A stretch of 34,305 nucleotides of DNA from Clostridia bacterium (GTDB lineage Bacteria > Bacillota > Clostridia > Christensenellales > CAG-138). The stretch covers positions 1-34,305 of the forward strand of contig JAFZYC010000009.1 in NCBI GenBank assembly GCA_017616435.1. The letters are read 5' to 3'. The translations under genes and the position numbers were made by a program. Shown piece after piece: positions 1 to 10,740 of this stretch (within the stretch, counting starts at the first letter, position 1; each line of letters opens with the position of its first letter). The notes under the pieces are model-generated. The model was not told the DNA's origin and ran no database searches. It saw only the letters and a list, made by a program, of their open reading frames with translations.

Positions 1-22
1 GTGTTGTTTTTTTTATTTTTTA

Positions 23-40
23 GCCCCTTTCGGGGGTTTT
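23..40 (+). terminator. possible intrinsic terminator at left edge
   Basis: A short hairpin (CCCC 24-27, loop TTTC, GGGG 32-35) is followed by GTTTT on the + strand. The T-rich run at 5-21 could be the tail of a second terminator whose stem lies outside the window. On the minus strand the hairpin is followed by A residues, so it is not a convincing end for fusA. It probably ends a rightward gene to the left of the window. Confidence 0.3.
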
Positions 41-53
41 AACGATTAAACCG

Positions 54-2123
<2,070 letters not shown>

Positions 2124-2130
2124 AAGGCAT

Positions 2131-2136
2131 CCTCCT
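2131..2136 (-). promoter_or_regulatory. ribosome binding site deciding the fusA start
   Basis: A perfect AGGAGG lies seven bases before the ATG at 2123. It falls inside the longer TTG-initiated reading frame, so it excludes that upstream start. Confidence 0.9.
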
Positions 2137-2149
2137 TTCCGCAAAATTG

Positions 2150-2208
2150 GGTATATACAGCGCTATGCAGCGCGGTATACCTGTTTCGTTCGAAAGCCTT
2201 TCGGGCTT
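2150..2208 (-). other. two hairpins in the rpsG-fusA intergenic region
   Basis: The 83-bp gap between rpsG and fusA holds two inverted repeats. One pairs about 2151-2161 with 2171-2181 (GCGC core, flanking TATA/TATA arms, about six-base loop). The other pairs AAGCC with GGCTT (2194-2198 and 2204-2208) and overlaps the rpsG stop codon. Neither is followed by a T run, so neither looks like a terminator. They may protect mRNA ends or tune fusA translation; this is inference. Confidence 0.45.
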
Positions 2209-2677
2209 ACCAACGATAGTGGGCAAACGCCTTGTTGGCCTCTGCCATCTTGTGGGTGTCTTCCTTCTTCTTGAAGGCGCCGCCCTGCTCGGTAGCAGCA
2301 TCCATGATCTCGCCTGCGAGGCGTTCCATCATGGTGCGCTCGCTCCTCTTGCGGGCGAACATGACGATCCAGCGAAGGCCGAGGGTCTGACGACGCTCGG
2401 GGCGGATCTCGATAGGCACCTGGTAGTTGGAGCCGCCGACTCGGCGAGCCTTGACCTCCAGAACGGGCATGACGTTGTTCATGGCCTCGGTGAAGACTTC
2501 AAGGGGCTCGCGGCCGGTCTTCTCACGGATGATCTCGAACGCGCCGTAGGTCGCCTGCTGGGCAACGCCGCGCTTACCGTCGAGCATGACCTGGTTGATG
2601 AGCTTGGTTACGAGCTTGCCGCCATAGATAGGATCGTCAAGCACTTCCCTCTTGGGGATAAATCCACGTCTGGGCAT
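2207..2677 (-). CDS. rpsG: 30S ribosomal protein S7
   Basis: S7 nucleates assembly of the 30S head by binding the 3' major domain of 16S rRNA and sits at the E site. The 156-residue product has the normal bacterial length. It starts [11 protein letters not shown] and carries conserved S7 segments such as [17 protein letters not shown] and ALRW-like GLRWIV. The start ATG (2675-2677) is preceded by AGGAGG at 2685-2690. It follows rpsL after only 12 bp. That leaves no room for the long S12-S7 intercistronic target through which E. coli S7 represses its operon, so any autoregulation must use another site. Confidence 0.98.
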   Translation of the reverse strand: MPRRGFIPKREVLDDPIYGGKLVTKLINQVMLDGKRGVAQQATYGAFEIIREKTGREPLEVFTEAMNNVMPVLEVKARRVGGSNYQVPIEIRPERRQTLGLRWIVMFARKRSERTMMERLAGEIMDAATEQGGAFKKKEDTHKMAEANKAFAHYRW

Positions 2678-2689
2678 TGTGTGACCTCC

Positions 2690-3067
2690 TTACTTAGTCT
2701 TGGGGCGCTTCGCTCCGTAACGGGAACGGGCCTGCATACGCTTTGCGACGCCCGCTGTATCGAGCTTGCCGCGAATGATGTGATAACGAACACCGGGCAG
2801 ATCCTTGACACGGCCGCCCCTGATGAGCACGACGGAGTGCTCCTGCAGGTTATGACCGATGCCGGGGATGTAAGCCGTACCCTCGAGACCGTCGGCAAGA
2901 CGAATACGGGCGATCTTACGAAGAGCGGAGTTCGGCTTCTTGGGGGTGGTGGTACGGACAGCCGTACATACGCCCTTCCTCTGGGGACACTGCTTCAGGA
3001 GCGGAGATTTGGACTTGTACTCGACCTTGGTCCTCGACTTCCTGACCAGCTGGTTGATGGTTGGCAT
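2690..3067 (-). CDS. rpsL: 30S ribosomal protein S12
   Basis: S12 is the decoding-centre protein at the 30S interface and the classical streptomycin-resistance locus. The 125-residue protein begins [14 protein letters not shown] and keeps the universally conserved [12 protein letters not shown] and [22 protein letters not shown] segments. The lysines of both streptomycin-related loops are present, so there is no obvious resistance substitution. It is the first gene of the str operon, behind a strong promoter at 3198-3226, and the Shine-Dalgarno AAGGAGAG lies just upstream of ATG 3067. The length matches the short (about 124 residue) form rather than the 137-139 residue form of Bacillus. Confidence 0.98.
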   Translation of the reverse strand: MPTINQLVRKSRTKVEYKSKSPLLKQCPQRKGVCTAVRTTTPKKPNSALRKIARIRLADGLEGTAYIPGIGHNLQEHSVVLIRGGRVKDLPGVRYHIIRGKLDTAGVAKRMQARSRYGAKRPKTK

Positions 3068-3102
3068 TAGTTTCTCTCCTTGTTTTTATAGTCGTTTTAT
3101 AT

Positions 3103-3145
3103 CTCAAAATCCCCTCGATCTTCACGTTTGCAACCCGGTTTTGAG
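3103..3145 (-). other. inverted repeat in the rpsL leader
   Basis: The leader predicted from the promoter (about 3191 to 3068) contains CTCAAAA at 3103-3109 and TTTTGAG at 3139-3145, a seven-base perfect inverted repeat with a 29-base loop. It could form a hairpin in the 5' UTR of the str operon. No known ribosomal leader motif is recognised. Confidence 0.35.
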
Positions 3146-3197
3146 GTGATTTTTGCACATAAAAACGCATTAATAGCCATTTTGCTGACAATATCGT

Positions 3198-3226
3198 ATT
3201 ATAAATACCCCTCTTCCAAAAGTCAA
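3198..3226 (-). promoter_or_regulatory. sigma-A promoter of rpsL-rpsG-fusA
   Basis: Reading the minus strand, TTGACT (3221-3226) is separated by exactly 17 bp from TATAAT (3198-3203). AT-rich DNA upstream, including ATATTAAT at 3228-3235 and again at 3263-3270, could act as an UP element. Transcription would start near 3191, giving a leader of about 124 nt. Confidence 0.85.
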
Positions 3227-3260
3227 ATATATTAATGGATTTTCAGGCCTCGTTTTAAAG

Positions 3261-3325
3261 ATATATTAATATATTGATTTTTTGAGCCTTTCCGCTCCCC
3301 CCGCCCCGTGAAACGGCGGGAGCGG
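3261..3325. other. AT palindrome and GC hairpin between divergent promoters
   Basis: Between the rpsL and prs promoters lie a perfect 14-bp palindrome, ATATATTAATATAT (3261-3274), and a GC-rich inverted repeat (3292-3325; CCGCTCCC pairing with GGGAGCGG, loop near TGAAA). Neither strand has a T run after the hairpin, so it is not a classical terminator. It may insulate the two promoters or bind a regulator; no function is established. Confidence 0.45.
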
Positions 3326-3370
3326 CGGCCTTGGATCCCGCTTCCGTTCATTATATATTCGCCATAATAA

Positions 3371-3399
3371 TTGAACCTTCTTTATCTTTCTGTTATAAT
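3371..3399 (+). promoter_or_regulatory. sigma-A promoter of prs
   Basis: TTGAAC (3371-3376) and TATAAT (3394-3399) are spaced by 17 bp. The predicted start near 3406 gives a leader of about 70 nt before the ATG at 3475. Confidence 0.8.
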
Positions 3400-3474
3400 G
3401 ATATAGGTGGGTCTGTGGTCCGCCGGAACGGGCCGCTTTTCCGCAAAACTTTTTACAAGGACGGTTATACTGCT

Positions 3475-4488
3475 ATGTCTGACAACGGTAATATAAGGAT
3501 ATTTGCCGGCGAGAGCTCACGTCCCTTTGCCGAGCGCATGTGCTCCTACCTTGGCCTTACAATGGGCAAATCGTTCTCCAAGCGTTTCGGCGACGGCAAC
3601 ACCTACGTCCGTTTCGACGAATCCGCCAGGAACGAGGATGTATTTATCGTTCAGGCGATAGGCAGGGATCCCAACAACGAGTTCATGGAGCTCCTCTTCT
3701 GGGTGGACGCCTTCCGCAGGTCGAGCGCCAATTCGATAACCGCCATTATCCCCTACTACGGCTACGCGAAGGCCGACAAGAAGGACGAGCCCCGCGTTTC
3801 CATAAGGGGCCGCGTCTGCGCCGACTGCCTTGAGGTAGAGGGCGTCGACCGCGTGATCTGCATGGATCTGCACGCGCCGCAGGTACAGGGCTTCTTCAAG
3901 GTGCCCGTCGATCATCTCTACGCGCGCCCGCTGCTCTGCGCCTACGCCAAGAGGGCAGGCCTCGTTACGGAGGATTCGATAGTCGTCTCCCCCGACGCGG
4001 GCTTTGCCAAGAACGCGCGCCTCTTTGCCGACAGCCTGAACCTCGGCCTCGCGATCTGCAACAAGGTCCGCTACGGTCATGACGAGAAGGCGAAGGTCAT
4101 GGAGATCATCGGCGACGTAAAGGGCAAGACCTGCCTCGTCGTCGACGACTTCACCACGAGCGGCGGCACGATCACCGACGTCGCGCACAACCTCATGGAC
4201 AAGGGCGCGAACAAGGTCTACGCTTTCCTCTCCCACGCGATCGTCAACGAGGCCGGCGTCAGGAAGATCGAGGACAGCCCGCTGGAGCAGCTCATCGTGA
4301 CGGATACCGTCCACTGCCCCGACATCGCCAAGTACTCCACCAAGATAAAGGTCATCTCCGCGGCTCCCCTCTTTGCGGAGGCCGTCAAGACCATACACGA
4401 GCGCAAGCCGATGGCGGACATGTTCGCGAACCTCCCCGATCCGCTGATATTCGCCAGCCTTGCGGATCAGCTCAATGTAAAGATGTAA
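3475..4488 (+). CDS. prs: ribose-phosphate pyrophosphokinase (PRPP synthetase)
   Basis: The enzyme converts ribose 5-phosphate and ATP to PRPP and AMP, supplying nucleotide, histidine, tryptophan and NAD synthesis. The 337-residue protein has the tandem phosphoribosyltransferase fold. Visible motifs are the metal/ATP segment DLHAPQVQGFF (131-141) and the PRPP loop VVDDFTTSGGTI (222-233). The flexible-loop motif, RQDRK in the common class I enzyme, reads KADKK here (99-103), and the PRPP loop also departs from the usual DDMIDTGGT. This is therefore a divergent subgroup. The start at 3475 fits family length; the Shine-Dalgarno (AAGGA at 3457-3461) is weak and 13 bases away. PRPP is also the co-substrate of the pncB product encoded at 18444-19649. 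Confidence 0.93.
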   Translation: MSDNGNIRIFAGESSRPFAERMCSYLGLTMGKSFSKRFGDGNTYVRFDESARNEDVFIVQAIGRDPNNEFMELLFWVDAFRRSSANSITAIIPYYGYAKADKKDEPRVSIRGRVCADCLEVEGVDRVICMDLHAPQVQGFFKVPVDHLYARPLLCAYAKRAGLVTEDSIVVSPDAGFAKNARLFADSLNLGLAICNKVRYGHDEKAKVMEIIGDVKGKTCLVVDDFTTSGGTITDVAHNLMDKGANKVYAFLSHAIVNEAGVRKIEDSPLEQLIVTDTVHCPDIAKYSTKIKVISAAPLFAEAVKTIHERKPMADMFANLPDPLIFASLADQLNVKM

Positions 4489-4500
4489 CAAGCCGATAAA

Positions 4501-4532
4501 GGCGGCTGCGGATCCGCAGCCGCCTTATGTTT
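4501..4532 (+). terminator. palindromic terminator after prs
   Basis: A perfect 24-bp palindrome (4501-4524, centred on GGATCC) forms a 12-bp stem twelve bases after the prs stop and is followed by TTATGTTT. The T tract is weak. As no promoter is visible before rarA, partial readthrough may supply rarA expression. Confidence 0.7.
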
Positions 4533-4548
4533 ACCTTAAGGGTCAGAT

Positions 4549-5850
4549 ATGGAAGACTTCTTTTCCGACAACAAGAAAAAGGGCGCTCCCCTTGCCGACA
4601 GGCTCCGCCCGCGCACGCTCGACGAGTTCGTGGGTCAGGAGCATATCGTGGGCAAAGGCCGTCTGCTGCGCCGCGCGATACTCACGGACACGCTCCAGTC
4701 CAGCATATTCTGGGGCCCGCCCGGCTGCGGCAAGACGACGCTCGCCTCCATAATCGCGAACACCACCGACAGCGAGTTCGTAAAGCTCAACGCAGTCACC
4801 TCCGGCGTGAAGGAGCTGCGCGAGGTGCTGGACGAGGCGGAGCGGAACCTCAAGCTCTACGGAAAAGCGACCTACCTGCTGCTCGACGAGTGCCACCGCT
4901 GGTCGAAAACGCAGTCCGACGCGCTCCTGCCCGCGCTTGAGAACGGCACGGTGAAGTTCATAGGCTCCACGACGGAGAACCCCATGATAAGCATGACGGG
5001 CGCTATCGTCTCAAGATGCCGCCTGTTCCAGTTCTATCCCCTCTCCCGCGAGGACATAATAAAGCAGGTGCGTTTCGCGCTCTCCGATGAGGAGCGCGGC
5101 CTCGGCGCGTATCACGCCGTCATCGACGACGACGCGCTGCAGCATATCGCGACCATCGCGAACGGCGACGCGCGCACTGCGCTGAACGCGATCGAACTCG
5201 CCGTCCGCACGACCGAGCCCGAGAACGGCGTGATCCGCATAACCAAGGAGATCGCCGCGGAGTCCATTCAGAAAAAGGTCATGAAATGCGACGATCAGCA
5301 GCTGTATGACATGCTCTCCGCGTTCTGCAAATCCCTAAGAGGCGGCGACAGCGACGCGGCGCTCGCGTGGTTCTCGCGCCTCGTTTACGCCGGCCTGGAT
5401 CCGCGCATAATCTGCCGCAGGATAATCGCCCATTCGAGCGAGGACGTGGGCCTTGCGAACCCCACGGCGCTGCAGCAGGCCGTCGCGGCTGCGCAGGCGC
5501 TGGAGCTCATAGGCATGCCGGAGGCGCGGCTCGCGATAACGCAGGCGATCATTTTCGTATGTGAGAGCCCCAAATCGAACTCCGTCGTGATGGCCGTCGA
5601 CCGCGCTTTCGCGGACGCGGAGAACACGATCGACGAGCCCGTGCCCATATACCTGCGCGACACATCCTTCCGCGGCGCGGCCAAGCTCGGCCACGGCGTG
5701 GGGTACAAGTACCCCCACGATTACCCCAATCACGAGGTGGAGCAGGAATACATGCCCCCCTCCGTCAAGGGACATGTGTACTATGAGCCGGGCGAGCTCG
5801 GCGTAGAGGCCTCCATCAAGAAAAAGCACGACGCAAAAAAGAAACAATGA
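4549..5850 (+). CDS. rarA: replication-associated recombination protein A (AAA+ ATPase)
   Basis: RarA/MgsA is a clamp-loader-like AAA+ ATPase acting at stalled or gapped replication forks. The 433-residue product shows Walker A GPPGCGKT (56-63), Walker B LLLDECHR (110-117), the sensor 1 region FIGSTTENP (137-145) and SRCR with the arginine finger (155-158). The C-terminal MgsA domain contains ARTALNAIELA-type and PKSNSVVMAVDRAFAD-type segments typical of the family. In the family the Walker B box is usually DEVHRF; here it is DECHRW. It follows prs on the same strand after 60 bp, separated by a weak terminator. The start ATG 4549 has only a weak AAGGG upstream. Confidence 0.95.
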   Translation: MEDFFSDNKKKGAPLADRLRPRTLDEFVGQEHIVGKGRLLRRAILTDTLQSSIFWGPPGCGKTTLASIIANTTDSEFVKLNAVTSGVKELREVLDEAERNLKLYGKATYLLLDECHRWSKTQSDALLPALENGTVKFIGSTTENPMISMTGAIVSRCRLFQFYPLSREDIIKQVRFALSDEERGLGAYHAVIDDDALQHIATIANGDARTALNAIELAVRTTEPENGVIRITKEIAAESIQKKVMKCDDQQLYDMLSAFCKSLRGGDSDAALAWFSRLVYAGLDPRIICRRIIAHSSEDVGLANPTALQQAVAAAQALELIGMPEARLAITQAIIFVCESPKSNSVVMAVDRAFADAENTIDEPVPIYLRDTSFRGAAKLGHGVGYKYPHDYPNHEVEQEYMPPSVKGHVYYEPGELGVEASIKKKHDAKKKQ

Positions 5851-5854
5851 TGAC

Positions 5855-5880
5855 AAAGCCCGCGGCTGCGGGCTTTTGTT
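5855..5880 (+). terminator. intrinsic terminator of rarA
   Basis: GCCCGC (5858-5863) and GCGGGC (5868-5873) form a stem around a GGCT loop, followed by TTTTGTT. It lies five bases after the rarA stop. Confidence 0.9.
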
Positions 5881-5890
5881 TTACGCAAAG

Positions 5891-5924
5891 AAAAAAGCCG
5901 GGTCCTTTTGGGACCCGACTTTTT
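5891..5924 (-). terminator. intrinsic terminator of the subtilase gene
   Basis: On the minus strand CGGGTCC (5911-5917, read as complement) pairs with GGACCCG (5899-5905) around a short loop and is followed by TTTTTT (5891-5896). The + strand also ends in a T run (5920-5924), so it can work in both directions between the convergent rarA and protease genes. Confidence 0.88.
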
Positions 5925-5934
5925 CGGTTTCAGA

Positions 5935-8900
5935 TTACTTCAGGTCGCCGATCGCGATACCGTCGATGATGAGGGTATACTCGTCGGTGCATTCGAAGTG
6001 GCGGAACGCGATGTGTACGGTCTCGCCCGCGAACGCGGAGAGATCCACGAGATGCTCGGTGAGCTGAGCGGTGGTCATGGTGGTCTCCTCGACTACGATA
6101 CCGTCTTCGATATCAGAGCCTTCGGGGATGATGACGACCTGCCAATGCTCGTCGATATCGGCGCCGGCGCCCTGGTTAGCGGAAGCGGTGAAGTAGGAGA
6201 GCCACTTCTCGCCCTCGCCGATGGTGAACTCGGGGCTGATCATCCAGTTATCGGGAGTGAGCACCTCATCCAGCCAGGAGTAGCTGACCGCAGCCTTGGA
6301 GCCGTCATAGTAGAGGCCCTCGGCCCAGTAGTCGACGCCCCAGTTCATGCCGTCGCCGTCAGCGTCGATGAGATCCCAGTTGAAGCTGCCTTCGAAGTTC
6401 TCATAGAAGTCGACTCCGTCAACGGACTGCTCGGGCACCTCATAGCTGTAGGCGAACAGGCAGAGGGTGTACAGACCGCCGAATACAGCGCCCATATCAG
6501 CATAATCGCCGGTGTTGATCTTGATGGCGAGCATGTGCATAGCGGAGTAGGTGGTAATGGAGTAATCAGCGGAGAACCAGAAGAAGTAGCCGTCCTTGAT
6601 GGTGCCGCACTGGAGGTAGAAGCTGCCGGAGGAGAGGTTGACGGGGTTGACGCCGTAGTAGCCGATCTCGGAGGTCTCCGCGCCGGTCGCGATGTCGAAG
6701 CCGCAGAGATAACCGTATACGTCGACGATGTAGCAGTTGCCGTCCTTGTCGAAGTCCATGGCAACGATGCCGTACTCGGCGCTGCATACCTCGGTCACGG
6801 AAGCGTCACGGGTGTTGACCTCGTAAACGTCGGCAACGCCAACTACGATGTAGAGCTTGCCGGTAGCCCTGTTGTAGGCCATCTCGTTTATGGTGTAGCT
6901 CGCGTTGATGGTGCCGATGGTGGTCTTGCCGGTCCAGGCGTCGATGTCGCTCGCATCATACCTTACGAGCTGCCTGCCGCTGGTGACAGCGTAGACATAC
7001 TCGCCGGTGTAGGTGCCGCAGGTGTAGTCGCCGGTATCGGACTGGATGCCGCCGCCGTAGTAGAGGCTCTCCATATCATCGGAGGTGAACTTGACCCAGG
7101 TCTTGCTGTTCAGGTTCTTGCCGTATGCGTAGAAGGTCGCGGAGGGGATGCTGACGCCGCCATGGCTCCAGCTCTCAGTCGCGGGAACGAGGCTCTCGCC
7201 GTCGAAGATGTAAGCGATCTCGTTGCCGGCATAGTCGCCGAGGCAGATGAGGGCGCCGACTTCGACGTTCTCAAGAACGACCTCGGACTCAGCCCCACGC
7301 TCTTCCTCGAAGAGGCCGGTCTCGTCGTAGTTCTCGTTGAGTACGACCTCGCCGTTGACGATGTTGGCGTCCCAAGCGCCGACGTACGCGACATAGTGGT
7401 CGTCGGTGACGTTCAGCGTGAGAGTGCCGTTCTCGAAGGAGACGATCTCAGCGGTGGGAGCGGTAACGTCAACGTAGATGGGGATGAGCCACTCGTTGAA
7501 GTAGTTGTCGGTATCCTCGGTGAAGGGCTCGGTGGTAACGTCGCCCTCATTGGAGAGGTAAGCATAGGCGCGGAGCACGAGATCCTGATTTGCGAAGTTC
7601 TCGGCATTCCACTTGGGCATGGGCAGATCCGTACCGAGGTTGGAGTAGGTGCTGCTGCTGGTGGAATAGTAGCTCTTGCGCGCGTCGTTGTCGGAAGCGA
7701 GGGTGCCGAGCAGGTTGCCCTCAGCATCGAGCAGCTGATAGCCGACCTCCGCAGCGTTCCTCATGAGGCCGATGCGGATAAGATCAGCGGTATCAAGGAA
7801 GCCGTCGCCGTTCGGGGAGATGGCGTTGCGGTCATCCATGTAATAGGAGAAGTCTTCCGTCTCGATATAGGGGTTGATACCAAGGCCGTAGGCGGCGGAG
7901 CCGAAGGCGGAACCGATGAAGTTATCAACGGGGTTGGAGCCGTAGCTGAAGTCGTCATAGTAGAAGCCCTGGTCGAACATCGGGACGTAGTTCCAATCGC
8001 CGTAGAAGGCAAGGAACGGGATGTTCAGATCCTGACCGGCCTCGAAGGTGCCGATCTCGAAATCGCTGGAGACGCCGGTGGCGTAGCGGAGGATGAGCAG
8101 AGCGTCGGCCATCGTGACCTCGCCGTCGCCGTTTACGTCGGCAGCAGCGACATCGGCGAGCTCGCCAATGCCCATGACATAACGCATAACGGCAAGAGCG
8201 TCGGCGGAATCGACATCGCCGTCGCCGTCTGCGTCACCGCTGGAGCCGCCCTGGCCGATGAGCTCGATGAAGCCCTCGACATAGCCGCCAACGGGATAGT
8301 AATAATCGATGTACTCCTTGATGTCGTCGGTGAGGGTGACAACGACGGTCACGTCGGCGGTCTCGCCGGCGGGAACGGTCACGATCTCGGGCATCTCGAC
8401 GTCGCAGTAATCGGTGATCTCCCAGCTCTGCTGGGTGTTCGCGATAACGTAGTTGCCGTCGGGATCGATGGCGACAGCGGTGATGTCATCGATGAGGACA
8501 TGGGGTTCCACAACGTAGCTGAGATCGGTCTCACCGAAGTTGTGCACGGTGAAGGTCATCTCATATACGCCGGTGTAATCGGGATCGTCGCCCAGCTCGA
8601 GCTTGGGACGAACATTGCCCTCAACGGAGAGGTAAGAGGTGGTGGTAACGGCAGCCGCAAGATCCATGAGACCGGCGCCCTGCTTACGGACAGCAGCGAG
8701 ATCGCCGCCGGCGTCGGCAACGGGCTTAGCGGTGCTCATGATGATGGAGTCGACCAGCATCTGCTTCTCCGCAAGGGAGAGATCGGGGAACATATCGTTT
8801 ACATAGGAGGTAACGATAGCCTTACCGCCGGTGGAATGGGGGGCAGCCATGGAGGTGCCGCTCCAGGTAGCATAGAGAGTGCCGGAGATGGAGGGATCCG

Positions 8901-10641
8901 TGGAGGAATAGATGTTTCCGCCGGGAGTCGCAAGCTCGGGCTTGATCTTGAGGTCACTCGTGGTGCCCCAGCTGGAGAAGTCGGAGGGCTCGCCGCCGCC
9001 GATGGCGTCGATGAGCTCGGGCTCGGCGGAGATGAAGACCTGGCCTTCGCCCGCTGCGGCGAGGACGTCGCCGTAGTCCTTGGCGATGGAGACGGCGGGA
9101 ACGGTGATGTTGCCGTCAGAGAGGTTCATGTTGATAACGCCGTCCTGGTTGTTGAAGATGATGACGGCGATAGCGCCAACAGCCTGCGCGTTCTCGATCT
9201 TTACATAGAAGGAGATCTCACCGCGCTGGATGAGAGCGACCTTGCCCTCTACATCGTAGCCCTCGAAATCCTCGGGATTACCTACGCCGGGAATATAGAC
9301 GTAGTCGAGGGTCTCACCGCCGAAGGTCTCGGCAAGCATGGGCTGGTTGTAATCTGTCTCGGAATAGGGGAACTTGCCGGTCTCTTCGTTCTCGATGTAA
9401 TTGGAGAGCGACTTGGAATTGTCAACAGAGGCAATACCGAAGGAGACGGGCCAAGTGGAGGGAGCGCCGGTCACGCCGTAATCGGGGTTCTGAACGAGGG
9501 GATAGCCGATGCCGGAGGGATTCCATGCGTTGTAAAGAGCGGTGGAGTACTCGTTGCCCGCGCTCATGGAGACGTTGACGCCCGCATTAACGAGGTTCTC
9601 GAAAGTGGTGGCGTAGCTGGGGGAATAGTAATGAGTGAAGCCGCAGGGGGAACCCAGGGACATGTTCGCGGAGTCGACGCCGAGGACAACGCAGTCCTCA
9701 AGAGCGGCGAGGATCGCGACCCAGCCCGCGCCGCCGCCGTCGTTGAAGACGTTCATGGCGACGATCTGAGCATCCTTCGCAACGCCCTGGATCTCATCAC
9801 AGTTACCGGCAGCGATACCCGCAACGTGCGTGCCGTGGTCGGAACCGACGGTGGTGTGCGCTACGTTGTAGGTGTTCTTGACGTAGTTCCAGCGGAAGGG
9901 GATCTTCGCGCTGTAGTATACGTTGTTGACGTTCATGTTGGAGCCCTGGAGGTCGCCGGAAGCGATGAACGCGGCGATATCGTCCTGGGTGTAGCGGACG
10001 GTCTCCTCATCGGGCAGGGTGGCGAACGCGGGATGATCTACCTTGAGGCCGGTGTCGAGGATAGCGACAGCGGTGCCTTCGCCGGTGTAATCAAGATCCC
10101 AAGCTGCGGTAGCGCCGACCATGTCGCCGCTGTTGTAGAGCTGGATCTCGGGGCAATCCCACTCTGCCGCGACGAAGGCGGTGATGCCTTCCATCCTGTT
10201 CAGTTCCTCAACGAGGCGATACTCGCCCTCGAAGGCGAAGCCGTTGAACAGAAGGGTGTAGTTGTAGATGACCTTGATATCGACGTTAAGAGCCTTTTTG
10301 ATGCTCTTTACGGCGACATCCTGCTTCTCGCGGAGGGATGCTGCATAAGCGGTCGCAGCCTTATACTGGCTGTAGACCTTCATGGCGGGAGCATCTTCCA
10401 GTTCGACCATGATAGGAACTATCTGATCGGCCGCGATCTCTTCGACGGCTTTGTTTTCGCCGACGTTGAAGGTGTTGCCGTTCCTGATGCCGGAAAGGTC
10501 ATAGGAAGCGGTCGTTTTTGCCTCCAGCGCGCCGGTGTTGGCCTGCTCCTGGCCTTCCAAAGCGAATACGGATCCGCTTACGGAAAGGACCATGGCGAGC
10601 GCCATCACGACTGCAAGGAGACGCCTGACGGTGTTCTTCAT
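5935..10641 (-). CDS. secreted multi-domain subtilisin-like (S8) serine protease with internal dockerin
   Basis: This is a 1568-residue exported protein. In order it has: a signal peptide (1 to about 28, ending VFA); an I9-like propeptide region (about 73-160); and an S8 catalytic domain with Asp196 (AILDTG), His269 (DHGTHVAG), oxyanion Asn363 (SAGNE) and Ser597 (WSGTSMAAPH). A PA domain is inserted at about 440-545 (lactocepin/C5a-peptidase layout), then an Fn3-like region (about 670-795) and a two-loop dockerin (802-856). Next come an ISPNGDG motif region (940-947), beta-rich and propeller-like repeats (about 1160-1400) and a C-terminal cleaved-adhesin/choice-of-anchor-J-like domain (about 1410-1568). 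All catalytic residues are intact, so it is probably an active extracellular protease. ATG 10641 has AGGAGG at 10648-10653; the longer frame to 10680 lacks one. No cell-wall LPXTG anchor is seen, so attachment is probably through the dockerin. The gene is monocistronic and contains no TTA, CTA or TCA codon. Confidence 0.93.
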   Translation of the reverse strand: MKNTVRRLLAVVMALAMVLSVSGSVFALEGQEQANTGALEAKTTASYDLSGIRNGNTFNVGENKAVEEIAADQIVPIMVELEDAPAMKVYSQYKAATAYAASLREKQDVAVKSIKKALNVDIKVIYNYTLLFNGFAFEGEYRLVEELNRMEGITAFVAAEWDCPEIQLYNSGDMVGATAAWDLDYTGEGTAVAILDTGLKVDHPAFATLPDEETVRYTQDDIAAFIASGDLQGSNMNVNNVYYSAKIPFRWNYVKNTYNVAHTTVGSDHGTHVAGIAAGNCDEIQGVAKDAQIVAMNVFNDGGGAGWVAILAALEDCVVLGVDSANMSLGSPCGFTHYYSPSYATTFENLVNAGVNVSMSAGNEYSTALYNAWNPSGIGYPLVQNPDYGVTGAPSTWPVSFGIASVDNSKSLSNYIENEETGKFPYSETDYNQPMLAETFGGETLDYVYIPGVGNPEDFEGYDVEGKVALIQRGEISFYVKIENAQAVGAIAVIIFNNQDGVINMNLSDGNITVPAVSIAKDYGDVLAAAGEGQVFISAEPELIDAIGGGEPSDFSSWGTTSDLKIKPELATPGGNIYSSTDPSISGTLYATWSGTSMAAPHSTGGKAIVTSYVNDMFPDLSLAEKQMLVDSIIMSTAKPVADAGGDLAAVRKQGAGLMDLAAAVTTTSYLSVEGNVRPKLELGDDPDYTGVYEMTFTVHNFGETDLSYVVEPHVLIDDITAVAIDPDGNYVIANTQQSWEITDYCDVEMPEIVTVPAGETADVTVVVTLTDDIKEYIDYYYPVGGYVEGFIELIGQGGSSGDADGDGDVDSADALAVMRYVMGIGELADVAAADVNGDGEVTMADALLILRYATGVSSDFEIGTFEAGQDLNIPFLAFYGDWNYVPMFDQGFYYDDFSYGSNPVDNFIGSAFGSAAYGLGINPYIETEDFSYYMDDRNAISPNGDGFLDTADLIRIGLMRNAAEVGYQLLDAEGNLLGTLASDNDARKSYYSTSSSTYSNLGTDLPMPKWNAENFANQDLVLRAYAYLSNEGDVTTEPFTEDTDNYFNEWLIPIYVDVTAPTAEIVSFENGTLTLNVTDDHYVAYVGAWDANIVNGEVVLNENYDETGLFEEERGAESEVVLENVEVGALICLGDYAGNEIAYIFDGESLVPATESWSHGGVSIPSATFYAYGKNLNSKTWVKFTSDDMESLYYGGGIQSDTGDYTCGTYTGEYVYAVTSGRQLVRYDASDIDAWTGKTTIGTINASYTINEMAYNRATGKLYIVVGVADVYEVNTRDASVTEVCSAEYGIVAMDFDKDGNCYIVDVYGYLCGFDIATGAETSEIGYYGVNPVNLSSGSFYLQCGTIKDGYFFWFSADYSITTYSAMHMLAIKINTGDYADMGAVFGGLYTLCLFAYSYEVPEQSVDGVDFYENFEGSFNWDLIDADGDGMNWGVDYWAEGLYYDGSKAAVSYSWLDEVLTPDNWMISPEFTIGEGEKWLSYFTASANQGAGADIDEHWQVVIIPEGSDIEDGIVVEETTMTTAQLTEHLVDLSAFAGETVHIAFRHFECTDEYTLIIDGIAIGDLK

Positions 10642-10711
10642 TTTATACCTCCTGAAAAAGTATTGAAGATTTTGGCGCATAGATACCCCATGCGTCTATT
10701 CAATCTATTAT

Positions 10712-10740
10712 AGTATAAAGTTAAACGCCCCGATTGTCAA
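10712..10740 (-). promoter_or_regulatory. sigma-A promoter of the subtilase gene
   Basis: On the minus strand TTGACA (10735-10740), a perfect -35, is followed after 17 bp by TATACT (10712-10717). The predicted leader is about 64 nt. The strength of this promoter suggests constitutive, high expression. Confidence 0.85.

Noticed and set aside
1..53. A terminator for fusA at the left edge
   Set aside because: On the fusA strand the hairpin is followed by A residues instead of T residues, so it does not fit an intrinsic terminator in that direction.
5908..10713. A 1601-codon rightward open frame opposite the subtilase gene
   Set aside because: It is exactly codon-in-phase antisense to the protease and exists only because that gene has no TTA, CTA or TCA codons. 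It has a repetitive, low-quality composition, no ribosome site and no recognisable domain.
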